From contig NZ_JACHYN010000002.1 of assembly GCF_014192915.1 (NCBI RefSeq), positions 186,001 to 250,000 on the forward strand: DNA of 64,000 nt. Direction: 5' to 3'. The translations under genes and the position numbers were made by a program. Source of the DNA: Azospirillum sp. OGB3. GTDB taxonomy: Bacteria; Pseudomonadota; Alphaproteobacteria; Azospirillales; Azospirillaceae. Within the stretch, counting starts at the first letter, position 1. Every line of letters starts with the position of its first letter. The notes beneath the pieces are model-generated. The model was not told where the DNA came from. It was given only the letters and a program-made list of their open reading frames with translations, and ran no database searches. This document shows positions 1 through 7,645 of the stretch, piece after piece.

Positions 1-46
1 GCCGTCTGGCAGAAACAGGCGGGGAGGGCGGATGTGGCCTTGCGGC

Positions 47-76
47 GGTCCGTGGAGCAGGGGTCCGTGGAGCAGG
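47..76. repeat. 15-bp tandem direct repeat
   Basis: Two perfect back-to-back copies of GGTCCGTGGAGCAGG lie at 47-61 and 62-76, just 3' of the tRNA-Leu gene on the minus strand. No function can be assigned. Confidence 0.6.
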
Positions 77-90
77 CACAGGAGGGAAGG

Positions 91-177
91 TGGTGCGGGC
101 GGTCGGACTCGAACCGACATATCCGTGAGGACGGCGGATTTTGAGTCCGCTGCGTCTACCAATTCCGCCACGCCCGC
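91..177 (-). tRNA. tRNA-Leu (anticodon CAA)
   Basis: On the minus strand the sequence folds as a class II tRNA. The acceptor stem GCGGGCG (177-171) pairs with CGCCCGC (101-95), the discriminator is A at 94, and CCA is encoded at 93-91. The anticodon loop CTCAAAA gives anticodon CAA, which reads UUG. A variable arm and a GTTCGAGTC T-loop region are present. This is a complete leucine tRNA. Confidence 0.96.
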
Positions 178-314
178 ACGGTGCCTGCCGGACCCGGCGC
201 TCGCGGCGACCGGTGCCCGCTATATAGAGGGGAAACGGCCCTGGGACAAAGTGTTTTGTGCGGATGCGTCGGCGTGTCTGGCCTAAGCCTGTGGGGCGCG
301 CTAATCTCACCCGC

Positions 315-845
315 ATGATGAACCGCCTCCCCATCGACGATCCGCGCTACACCGCCGGGCTGCTGGCCATCGCCAGCGTCGGCGTTCTGGCCGCCGCGCT
401 GTTTTTCCAGTTTGTGCTGGGCTATCAGCCCTGCGTCCTGTGCCTGTGGCAGCGTGTGCCCTACGGGGCGGTGATGGCCTTCGGCATCGTCACCCTGCTG
501 TTCCGCCAGTGGCGAGGGCTGGGCGACGCGCTGCTGGTGGCGAGCGGGCTGGCCCTGCTGGCCGGTGCGGGAATCGCCGCCTATCATGTGGGGGTGGAGC
601 AGCACTGGTGGGCCGGCACCTCGGCCTGCGGCGCCGGTGGAGGACGCGCGCCCCAGACGCTGGAGGAATTGCGCGCCCAAGTGCTCGCCGCTCCGGTCAC
701 CCGCTGCGACGAAGTCGCGTGGTCGCTGTTCGGAATTTCGATGGCGGGCTACAACGTCGTGATTTCGCTGGCTCTGTCCGCCTTCGCCTTCGTGGCGGCC
801 CGCGCCGCCTACATCCGGACCTCGGTTTCCAGGACCTTCGCATGA
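315..845 (+). CDS. dsbB: disulfide bond formation protein B
   Basis: A 176-aa inner-membrane protein with several hydrophobic segments. The first periplasmic cysteine pair is Cys40-Val-Leu-Cys43, and the second loop carries Cys105 and Cys131, the four-cysteine layout of DsbB. DsbB reoxidises DsbA and passes the electrons to quinone. The start chosen is the ATG-ATG at 315, because residues upstream of it in the same frame are basic and not membrane-like. The stop overlaps the start of coq7 in an ATGA, so the two are probably translationally coupled; both depend on quinones. Confidence 0.93.
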   Translation: MMNRLPIDDPRYTAGLLAIASVGVLAAALFFQFVLGYQPCVLCLWQRVPYGAVMAFGIVTLLFRQWRGLGDALLVASGLALLAGAGIAAYHVGVEQHWWAGTSACGAGGGRAPQTLEELRAQVLAAPVTRCDEVAWSLFGISMAGYNVVISLALSAFAFVAARAAYIRTSVSRTFA

Positions 846-1456
846 CACCGCTCGACGCCACTGCCGCCGCCGCTTCCGCTCCGTCCGCCGGCGAGTCGTC
901 CGCCCCCCGGCCCCGCCCGCGCGGGCGCCTGCCCGGCGACCCGACCCCGCAACAGCGGCTGGCGCGGATCGTGCGCGTGGACCATGCCGGCGAGTATGGG
1001 GCCAAGCGCATCTACGAGGGCCAGCTCTCCGTCATGGGCCGGGGCCGCCACGCCAAGACCCTGCGCCACATGGCCGAGCAGGAGCTGGAGCATCTCCAGT
1101 ATTTCGAGAAGCAGCTCGTCGCCCGCCAAGTGCGGCCGACCGTGCTGCAGCCGCTGTGGCACGTGGCCGGCTTCCTGCTCGGCGCCGGCACGGCGGTGAT
1201 GGGCGAACGTGCTGCCATGGCCTGCACCGTCGCCGTCGAGCAGGTGATCGACGGTCATTACGAGGCGCAACTCAAGCACCTCGGCCCGGAGGAGGAGGAT
1301 CTGAAGACCTCCATCCTCAAGTTCCAGGCGGAGGAGGTGGAGCACCGCGACATCGGCCTGCTCAACGGCGCGGAGCAGGCCCCGGCCTATCCGGTGCTGT
1401 CCGCCGCCATCAAGGCCGGCACCAAGGCGGTCATCTGGGTGGCCGAACGGGTGTGA
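842..1456 (+). CDS. coq7: Coq7-family demethoxyubiquinol hydroxylase
   Basis: A 204-aa di-iron monooxygenase-like protein. The conserved VDHAGEYGA segment (Glu51 is an iron ligand), the ExxH motif in QELEH (Glu81, His84) and a C-terminal EEVEH motif are all visible, matching the two ferritin-like EXXH half-sites of Coq7. The family hydroxylates a demethoxyubiquinol late in ubiquinone synthesis at the inner membrane. The N-terminal 35 residues are Ala/Pro-rich and probably disordered. It overlaps dsbB by 4 nt, which implies one transcript. Confidence 0.94.
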   Translation: MTPLDATAAAASAPSAGESSAPRPRPRGRLPGDPTPQQRLARIVRVDHAGEYGAKRIYEGQLSVMGRGRHAKTLRHMAEQELEHLQYFEKQLVARQVRPTVLQPLWHVAGFLLGAGTAVMGERAAMACTVAVEQVIDGHYEAQLKHLGPEEEDLKTSILKFQAEEVEHRDIGLLNGAEQAPAYPVLSAAIKAGTKAVIWVAERV

Positions 1457-1461
1457 CCGCC

Positions 1462-1489
1462 GTCCGCTCCGGTGGAAACCGGAGCGGAC
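1462..1489. terminator. Hairpin between convergent genes, probable bidirectional terminator
   Basis: A perfect 12-bp stem (1462-1473 with 1478-1489) closed by a GGAA tetraloop lies between the coq7 stop and the stop of the convergent DUF1289 gene. There is no U-tract, so termination would be by a stable hairpin only. Confidence 0.6.
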
Positions 1490-1654
1490 TCAGCCGGCCT
1501 TGCCGTCCGCTCCGTTCTTCGCCGGAATGGAGGCCGGGATGGGTGCCGGAGCGGGCGATATGCCGTAGATCTCGTCCTCGCTCCGCCCGCAGCCTTCGCA
1601 ATAGCCGTCCTCGCCGATGATGCAGATGCCCACGCAGGGATTCTCGTCGTCCAT
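1490..1654 (-). CDS. DUF1289 small cysteine-containing protein
   Basis: A 54-aa protein. It begins MDDENPCVGICIIGED and continues with YCEGCGRSEDEI, the signature of the DUF1289 family: four cysteines in a PCxxxC then CxxC pattern, often annotated as Fe-S or Zn proteins of unknown role. The acidic N-terminus and a Pro/Ala-rich tail of about 20 residues complete it. It converges with coq7 and is separated from it only by a hairpin. Confidence 0.85.
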   Translation of the reverse strand: MDDENPCVGICIIGEDGYCEGCGRSEDEIYGISPAPAPIPASIPAKNGADGKAG

Positions 1655-1696
1655 TCCCAAATCTTCCTCGGTCCAGCCTTCCCGATCGCGGCGTTT

Positions 1697-2260
1697 CTAC
1701 ACTGGATCGAGTTCGGTGTCCCAATAAAGAAAATCCCGCCAACTTTCGTGAAGGAAGTTTGGCGGGAATGCACGTCCGTTCTCTTGAAGCTGGTAGGCAC
1801 TCGGCTGGAACGGGGGACTGAGGGGGATCATGCCGCAACTGTGCGGCAACCTGTTTCCCTTTGCCAGATTGCAGGCCGAGCAGGAGGTGACGACGTTGTC
1901 CCAGGTGGTGCGCCCGCCGCGCGACCGTGGGATGACGTGGTCGAAGGTCAGTTCCTGCGTGGGGAAGTGGTGGCCGCAATACTGGCAGGTGAAGCGGTCG
2001 CGCAGGAAGACGTTGAATCGGGTGAAGGCCGGCCGCCGCGTCGCCGGGATGAACTCCTTCAACGAAATGACGCTCGGCAGCTTGACCTCGAAAGTGGGGG
2101 AGCGGACGACGCGGTCATATTCGGAGATGATGTTCACCCGGTCCAGAAAGACGGCCTTCACCGCCTCCTGCCAGGACCAGAGCGACAGAGGGAAGTAGCT
2201 GAGCGGCCGGAAGTCGGCGTTCAGCACCAGGGCCGGACAGTGATCGGGTGGTGGAGCCAA
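1697..2260 (-). CDS. HNH endonuclease family protein
   Basis: An HNH nuclease fold. A first zinc-knuckle pair CQYC is followed by FDHVIPRSRGG (the HN core) and CSACNLAKGN (second Cys pair and Asn). The N-terminal half (LNADFRPLSYFPLS and following) matches the alphaproteobacterial stand-alone HNH family, whose cellular role is unknown. The start chosen is a TTG at 2260 preceded by AAGGGAG at 6-nt spacing, giving 187 aa. An open frame extends upstream to 2398, but that part would encode an inverted repeat and is not protein-like. No methyltransferase partner is adjacent, so restriction activity is not implied. Confidence 0.85.
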   Translation of the reverse strand: MAPPPDHCPALVLNADFRPLSYFPLSLWSWQEAVKAVFLDRVNIISEYDRVVRSPTFEVKLPSVISLKEFIPATRRPAFTRFNVFLRDRFTCQYCGHHFPTQELTFDHVIPRSRGGRTTWDNVVTSCSACNLAKGNRLPHSCGMIPLSPPFQPSAYQLQENGRAFPPNFLHESWRDFLYWDTELDPV

Positions 2261-2297
2261 TGGCCACTCCCTTATCTGAGACGTGTCTGGAACCTTT

Positions 2298-2353
2298 CTG
2301 GTGTTCCGCTCCCCCTTGCGGGATGACACGCCGCCGGGTGACCGGAACACCAG
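2298..2353. promoter_or_regulatory. 11-bp perfect inverted repeat upstream of the HNH gene
   Basis: CTGGTGTTCCG (2298-2308) is exactly complementary to CGGAACACCAG (2343-2353) across 34 nt. It sits in the 332-nt gap between the HNH gene (minus) and a small plus-strand gene. It could be a transcript hairpin in the HNH leader or a spaced operator. The rest of the gap shows no gene. Confidence 0.5.
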
Positions 2354-2592
2354 ATACATAGTTGATTTGTGCTTCGAACTCAATATGTCGCGCCGCACTG
2401 CGTCATTTCTTCACGATCCCATAACCCTTTCGATGGACATGGGGCCGGCGTTTCCGGACGGCCGGCAGGATGCCTGTGACATTTGGTTGTGAAGCCTTGA
2501 TCGTGCATTTTCCGACATCGTGGTTACTGTACGTTAACCATGCTCTGAGATGGTGACGGCGCCCGAGGGGGACGCTTTCGAAGGGAACATCC

Positions 2593-2760
2593 ATGAGCGC
2601 CACGATCATCGACCTTGCCGAGAAGCGCGCCGAGCGCGAGGAGCGCGACCGCCAGCGCCGCATCGACGCCTTCGACCGCGAACTGCGCCGCCGCCTCGCC
2701 ATGTATCTGGAGGGCGAGGACATCCCGGTCGAGCCGATCAAGGACAATCCCTACATCTGA
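2593..2760 (+). CDS. 55-aa hypothetical protein
   Basis: A short gene with clear G/C wobble bias and AAGGGA upstream of its ATG. It starts MSATIIDLAEKRAERE and is very rich in Glu/Arg over residues 8-37, predicting a charged helix, then ends in an acidic and Pro-containing tail. I do not recognise a family. It lies 79 nt upstream of gluQ on the same strand. Confidence 0.65.
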   Translation: MSATIIDLAEKRAEREERDRQRRIDAFDRELRRRLAMYLEGEDIPVEPIKDNPYI

Positions 2761-2839
2761 GCCCCGCCGTCCGCCTCCTCCATCCGCAGCGCCCACGGTC
2801 CCCCATGCGGGCTGGGCGCGGTTGGGGTATAAGGCGGGA

Positions 2840-3691
2840 ATGACCGACGTCGTCACCCGCTTCGCGCCGAGCCCGACCGGCCATCTGCATCTCGGGCACG
2901 CCCATTCCGCTCTGTTCGGCTGGACCACCGCCCGCAAGGCCGGGGGGCGGTTCCTGCTGCGCATCGAGGACATCGACCCCCAGCGCTGCCGTCCGGAGTT
3001 CGACCGCGACCTGCGCGAGGATCTGGCCTGGTTGGGCCTGACCTGGGAGGAGCCGGTGCGGCGACAGTCGGAGCATGCGGAGGATTACCGCACCGCGCTG
3101 GCGCGGCTCGATGGCCTCGGCGCCGTCTATCCCTGCTTCTGCACCCGCAAAGACATCGCCGCCGAGATCGCCCGCGCCGGCCAAGCGCCGCACGGACCGG
3201 ACGGTCCGCTCTATCCCGGCACCTGCCGCGCCCTGTCGGACCTGGAACGGCAGGACCGCATCGCCGCGGGGGCGGCCTATGCCCTGCGGCTGGATGTGGA
3301 GAAAGCCGTTTCCCTGACCGGGCCGCTGCGCTGGCACGACCGGAGGCGGGGCTGGCAGGACGCCACGCCGGAAATCCTGGGCGACGTCGTGCTGGCCCGC
3401 AAGGACGCGCCGACGAGCTATCATCTCGCGGTCACGCTGGACGATCACCTCCAGGGCGTGACCCTGGTGACGCGAGGAAATGATCTTTTTTTCGCGACTC
3501 ACGTGCACCGCCTGCTTCAGGAACTCCTCCGATTCGGTCCTCCCGATTACGAACATCACCCTTTGTTGGTCAATGAGCGGGGGGAGCGCCTTGCCAAGCG
3601 CGACAACGCCAAGACATTGCGATCCCTTCGGGAATCGGGCCAGGAACCGTCGGCGGTGCGCGCCTTGGCCGGCTTTCCGGAAGAGTTATGA
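2840..3691 (+). CDS. gluQ: Glutamyl-Q tRNA(Asp) synthetase
   Basis: A 283-aa truncated glutamyl-tRNA synthetase paralogue lacking the anticodon-binding domain. Visible are FAPSPTGHLHLGHAHSAL (the HIGH-type class I motif), RIEDIDPQR, a zinc-site region with CFC and a later YPGTC, and the KMSKS counterpart RLAKRDN near the C-terminus. The family attaches glutamate to queuosine at position 34 of tRNA(Asp). The ATG at 2840 lies 6 nt after AAGGCGGG. Length fits the family (about 280-310 aa). Confidence 0.94.
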   Translation: MTDVVTRFAPSPTGHLHLGHAHSALFGWTTARKAGGRFLLRIEDIDPQRCRPEFDRDLREDLAWLGLTWEEPVRRQSEHAEDYRTALARLDGLGAVYPCFCTRKDIAAEIARAGQAPHGPDGPLYPGTCRALSDLERQDRIAAGAAYALRLDVEKAVSLTGPLRWHDRRRGWQDATPEILGDVVLARKDAPTSYHLAVTLDDHLQGVTLVTRGNDLFFATHVHRLLQELLRFGPPDYEHHPLLVNERGERLAKRDNAKTLRSLRESGQEPSAVRALAGFPEEL

Positions 3692-3822
3692 TCTACCACC
3701 ATCTGTGTATACATGCGTCGCCAAACTATCCGTTTGAGGCGGGTCGTCTGGAATCTCCTTCCTCTTGTGCGTATCTTTTTAATCGCGACTGATTGTTTGT
3801 TCCGCCAAAAGGGTGGCGCCGA

Positions 3823-5421
3823 ATGATCGGCCGGCTTGCAATCCGAAGGGGGCAAGCGATGCGAGAGGAGGATGTGGCGGGGGGCGACCGTCGTCCCGCC
3901 AACTCCGCCGAACTGCGGCGGGTTTTCGACACGATCGGCGTGGCGATCGCCCTGCTCGACCGGCAGGGACGCATTGCCGATCTCAACACGGCCATGCAAC
4001 GCGCCATCGGATGCCCGCATGATCTGCTGATCGGGCAGCCCATGGCCGGCGCCTTCGTCTGGGGTGGCCGGGAGGGCGCCGCGGACCGCTTCGCCCAGGC
4101 CGTGGCCGCGGCCGGCCGTGGGGTGCTTCAGGAACTGACCCTGACGGGCGACGGGACTTGGCTCGACATCGTGCTGACACCGCTTCCGGCGGAGGCCGGC
4201 GGAGAGCCGGCCGGCGTTGTGATGACCGCGGCGGACGCCAGCCGCCGCATGGCCGCCGAGGCGCAACTGCGTTCGAAGGAGGAGTCCCTGCGCGCCGCGC
4301 GGGACGAGGTGGCGCGCGCCGGCCAGACCAAAGTGCGCTTCCTCGCCGCCGCCAGCCATGACCTGCGCCAGCCCGCCCAGTCGCTGACCCTGTTCGGTGC
4401 GGTCCTGGCGGAGCGCCTGTCCGACCATCCGCAGCTGCCCTTGGTCCAGACGATGAACCGGGCGGTCGAGGCGATGCGCGGCCTGCTCGACGCGCTGCTG
4501 GACGTGGCCCGGCTCGACTCCGGGAGCGTGTCGCCCGACATGGCGCCCTTCGCGGTGGCCGAGATGCTGGAGCGGCTGGAGGCCGACTATGGCCCGCGCG
4601 CGACCGCCAAGGGGCTGAAGCTGCGGGTGCGCCCGCTCAAGGCGCAGGTCCGCAGCGACGCCATCTTGCTGGAACGGCTGCTGCGCCACCTGCTCGACAA
4701 CGCGGTGCGCTACACGGCGTCGGGCGGGGTGCTTCTGGGCTGCCGGCGGCGGGGCATGATGCTGTGCATCGAGGTGGCGGACACGGGCGTCGGCATCCCC
4801 ACCGACAAGCTCGATGAGATTTTTGAGGAGTTCGTCCAGCTCGGCAACGCCGAACGCGACCGCAGCCGCGGCCTCGGCCTGGGGCTGGCGGTGGTGAAGC
4901 GGCTGTCGCATCTGCTCGGCCTGCCGGTCCGCGTGCGGTCGCGTCCGGGGCGGGGCACATGCTTTACGGTGGAGGTTCCCTTGCACGCTTCCTGGAATCC
5001 CAACGGGACAGAACGCGCCATGCCGTCCCTGGACCCGCCCGGCGCGCTGGCCCTGATCATCGACGACGAGGAATTGATCCTGCAGAGCCTGCGGCTGGTG
5101 CTGGAGCAGTGGGGGTGGGATGTGCTGGCCGCCGCGTCGGGGGAGGAGGCGCTGCGCCAGCTCGACGGTGCGGAGCGGCTTCCCGACGTCATCATCGCCG
5201 ACTACCGCCTGCGCTACGGGCGGACGGGGGTGGACGCCATCCGCGACATCCACGCTTTCGCCGGAGAACTCATCCCAGCGATCCTGCTGACCGGCGACAC
5301 CAGCCCCGACCGCATCCGCGAGGCGCGGCGCAGTGGCTTCACCGTCCTGCACAAGCCGGTCACCCTGTCGGAGCTGTCGTCCCACCTGGAGGACGCGAGG
5401 GCGCGCGCCGCGGCGGAATGA
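3823..5421 (+). CDS. PAS-containing hybrid histidine kinase with C-terminal receiver
   Basis: A soluble 532-aa kinase. It has a PAS-like sensor (residues about 30-145), a short coiled coil (about 145-170), a phosphoacceptor domain with His179 in ASHDLRQP, and an intact HATPase (N-box with DNAVRY, G1 DTGVGI, G2 GLGLGLAVVKRL). A receiver starts near residue 407, with the acceptor Asp in IIADYRL. No membrane segment is seen. Alternative starts are TTG 3793 and ATG 3859; the ATG at 3823 has an AAGGGTGG upstream, while 3859 is preceded by AGGGGGC, so the start is uncertain. It is paralogous to the kinases at 41.5 and 43.3 kb. Confidence 0.88.
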   Translation: MIGRLAIRRGQAMREEDVAGGDRRPANSAELRRVFDTIGVAIALLDRQGRIADLNTAMQRAIGCPHDLLIGQPMAGAFVWGGREGAADRFAQAVAAAGRGVLQELTLTGDGTWLDIVLTPLPAEAGGEPAGVVMTAADASRRMAAEAQLRSKEESLRAARDEVARAGQTKVRFLAAASHDLRQPAQSLTLFGAVLAERLSDHPQLPLVQTMNRAVEAMRGLLDALLDVARLDSGSVSPDMAPFAVAEMLERLEADYGPRATAKGLKLRVRPLKAQVRSDAILLERLLRHLLDNAVRYTASGGVLLGCRRRGMMLCIEVADTGVGIPTDKLDEIFEEFVQLGNAERDRSRGLGLGLAVVKRLSHLLGLPVRVRSRPGRGTCFTVEVPLHASWNPNGTERAMPSLDPPGALALIIDDEELILQSLRLVLEQWGWDVLAAASGEEALRQLDGAERLPDVIIADYRLRYGRTGVDAIRDIHAFAGELIPAILLTGDTSPDRIREARRSGFTVLHKPVTLSELSSHLEDARARAAAE

Positions 5422-5442
5422 CCGGAGACTTCGGGGCGGCGC

Positions 5443-6291
5443 CTACCGCCGCAGGCCCCTGACGATCTCCAGATAGTCCGGCTCTTCCGGCGTCAGCCAG
5501 CCGTGTCGGACCATGAAGTCGATGACGACGAGGTTCACGTTGAACTTCCAGTCCTTCGTCGCGCGCACCGACTCCGCGACGCGGTCCAGCGGCCACAGCT
5601 CGAACCGCTCGACCTCGCCGTCGGTGTTCTGCGGGACGAAGTCCGCGTCGAGTTCCAGGTCGTAGAGGAACAGCGTGTCCTGCTTCAGCCCGGCCTCCGT
5701 CTCCATGCGGTAGGTGACGGCCCCGACGGGAACGGCCCGGGACGCCAGGGCGGCGTCGATTCCCGCCTCCTCCTGCGCCTCCTTGACGAGGTTCTCGGCC
5801 AGCGTCAGGCCGATCGGCTGGCCGCCGGCGATCATGTTGTCCAGCTTGCCCGGCGCCACCTCGCGGTCGCTCGCGCGCCGCCCGATCCACAGCGACAGGC
5901 CGCCGTCCGGCCGGCGGACGAAGCCGTTGACGTGCAGCCCGTAGGCGGGTGTGCCGAACTGCGCCACCACCGCACGGTCGATGCGCATCAGCGGTTCCGC
6001 CCCCCAGGCCGGCATGACCGGATAGAACTCGCCGCGCAGGGCGGATACCGCCCCCGTCTCGACAAGGAACTGGGCGGCGTGCGCCAGCACGGAGGAGCGC
6101 GCTTCGAAATCGCGCACCTCCGGGGCCAGCGTCACCCGGTCGGCGGTGACGACGAAGCCCGGATCGACGCCGGGAAGCTGCTCGGCCAGCGCGTGGCGGA
6201 CCCAGCCGAGGCGATGCCCTTCCAGCTCGAACGGACGGAAGCCGGAGAGGTCGTGCGCGTTGCACGCGCGGATGTGGTCGAGGAAGCTCAT
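5443..6291 (-). CDS. Nudix hydrolase of the DUF4743 type
   Basis: A 282-aa protein. The N-terminal half matches the DUF4743 region seen fused to Nudix domains in thiamine pyrophosphokinase-related proteins of fungi and bacteria. The second half has the Nudix box GGQPIGLTLAENLVKEAQEE. Its REUxEExGU core is present as KEAQEEAGI, while the glutamate that usually precedes the x7 segment is leucine. The family hydrolyses nucleoside or thiamine diphosphate linkages; the substrate here is unknown. It converges with the kinase gene, with 21 nt between the stops. Confidence 0.85.
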   Translation of the reverse strand: MSFLDHIRACNAHDLSGFRPFELEGHRLGWVRHALAEQLPGVDPGFVVTADRVTLAPEVRDFEARSSVLAHAAQFLVETGAVSALRGEFYPVMPAWGAEPLMRIDRAVVAQFGTPAYGLHVNGFVRRPDGGLSLWIGRRASDREVAPGKLDNMIAGGQPIGLTLAENLVKEAQEEAGIDAALASRAVPVGAVTYRMETEAGLKQDTLFLYDLELDADFVPQNTDGEVERFELWPLDRVAESVRATKDWKFNVNLVVIDFMVRHGWLTPEEPDYLEIVRGLRR

Positions 6292-6437
6292 GCGACTCCG
6301 TGTAGCCGCAGCGCCCCCTGCCGCGCAACCGTTCTTCCGCGAGACGATTCCCGGCGGGCTGGAAGCGGTGCCAGCCGGTTGCAAAGGGCGTCCTTGCGGC
6401 GTACACACACGGCCTATCGGACTCGGGGGACAGGTCG

Positions 6438-6827
6438 ATGCCGGCGGCGTTCGGGGATTTTTCGGTTCTGGTGATCGAAGACGAGAGCTTCACCCGTATG
6501 GTGCTGGCTAAGATGCTGGCAACGCTGGGCTTCCGCTCCGTCCATCAGGCCGCCGACGGCGAGGCCGGGCTGGCCGCCGTGCGGGCGCACGAACCCGATC
6601 TGGTCGTCTGCGACGTGGAAATGCAGCCGATGGACGGGCTGGACTTCCTGAAGGCGTTGCGGGCAAGCGCTGATGCCCGTCACCGCGTGTTGCCGGTGGT
6701 CTTCATGACGAACCGCGCTGACCAGAGCCGCATGGACGAAGCCGCGGCTTTCGGTGCCGACACCTTCATCCTCAAGCCGGCCACCCCGGCGTCGCTCAAG
6801 GAAACGCTGGGAGCCAAGCTCGGTTGA
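6438..6827 (+). CDS. Single-domain response regulator (CheY-like)
   Basis: A 129-aa receiver with no output domain. The acidic pair is in VIEDES, the phosphoacceptor Asp is in LVVCDVEMQPMDG, the Thr is in FMTNR, and Lys is in ILKPA. It starts at an ATG with GGGGGACAGG upstream. It is transcribed away from the Nudix gene. Its kinase partner is not obvious; the hybrid kinase at 3.8 kb already carries its own receiver. Confidence 0.92.
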   Translation: MPAAFGDFSVLVIEDESFTRMVLAKMLATLGFRSVHQAADGEAGLAAVRAHEPDLVVCDVEMQPMDGLDFLKALRASADARHRVLPVVFMTNRADQSRMDEAAAFGADTFILKPATPASLKETLGAKLG

Positions 6828-7645
6828 GGTCGTGTGGCCGGCCGAGAGCGGCCTCCGCCGGTCACACTTTTTCCCCGACCTGTGGCAGGGCTGCAAAAAT
6901 GTGGCCAAGTGCTTGATTCCAGCCGGCTTCCGGATTCCTGCCGGATTGTGCGCCGCAATGGCAAAGGCGTCTCACCCAAATTCTGCCTTGTTGATCTGCT
7001 GTGATGAGGCTCACCATCCTTCTTTGGAAGGTGTGGACCACGCCGATCGCCCATGCGTTAATATCCGCAGGCGGAGTGGTGGTCACAGGCATGGAAGTGT
7101 GTTGTTAAGAAATAGTCGGCACACTTAACGTTAACCGTAGCGCCTTAGTGGGTTAAGGCGCGTGGATGCACTGGAGGTCGATGGGTGATCGGCAAAGTCC
7201 AGCGAGTCCCCGACGAACGGCATCCGGGCCGCGTGCCGGAAGCCGGCTGGAAGTGTCAACCCCATCGAACTTCGTTGCTTTTGCCGTCCTTTCCGCCGGT
7301 GCTTGCACGCCGGTTTTCCCGGACAACCCGGCCGCGTGGTCTATTACTGACGACCGGTGTGTCCGACCGCCCGTCTTTTCAGGCTATCAAGGCTTTCCTC
7401 CTGGAAAGCTCTAGGTCGAGCATTACATTCAGTTTTGAAGCATTCGAGTTTAGCACTCCGAAGGGGGCGCTTCATTTGAAGGGCAACTGGATAAAAGGTC
7501 TGGCTTTCGACGGTGAGCGGGGGTGCCGCGGGACCGTTGCGTCCGTGACACCCCAGAGTTCGCACCTGCGGCAGGTGCCGCCCCCGCCGCCCGGGTCCCC
7601 CGGCGGCAGCCCCGACGCATCGGACTAAGAGACACGGAGAGCGGA
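6828..7645. promoter_or_regulatory. 818-nt gene-free region upstream of prkA
   Basis: No convincing gene is visible. Base composition is lower in GC than in the neighbours (for example 7095-7160). Structures: TTAACGTTAA near 7126, a hairpin GCGCCTTA (7140-7147) with TAAGGCGC (7154-7161), and a 17-nt palindrome GCACCTGCGGCAGGTGC at 7562-7578, followed by GC-rich inverted arms just before the prkA ribosome site. It probably holds the promoter and a structured 5' leader of prkA. The known homologue yeaG in E. coli is stress-controlled, but no specific sigma site could be assigned here. Confidence 0.55.

Noticed and set aside
3556..5385. A 609-codon minus-strand frame opposite the first hybrid kinase
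   Set aside because: Mirror image of a well-supported kinase with full motifs; Gln/His/Arg-rich low-complexity translation.
5443..6291. Loss of a Nudix-box glutamate as a sign of an inactive enzyme
   Set aside because: The DUF4743-type family tolerates variation at this position; the catalytic KEAQEE core is present, so no loss of function can be claimed.
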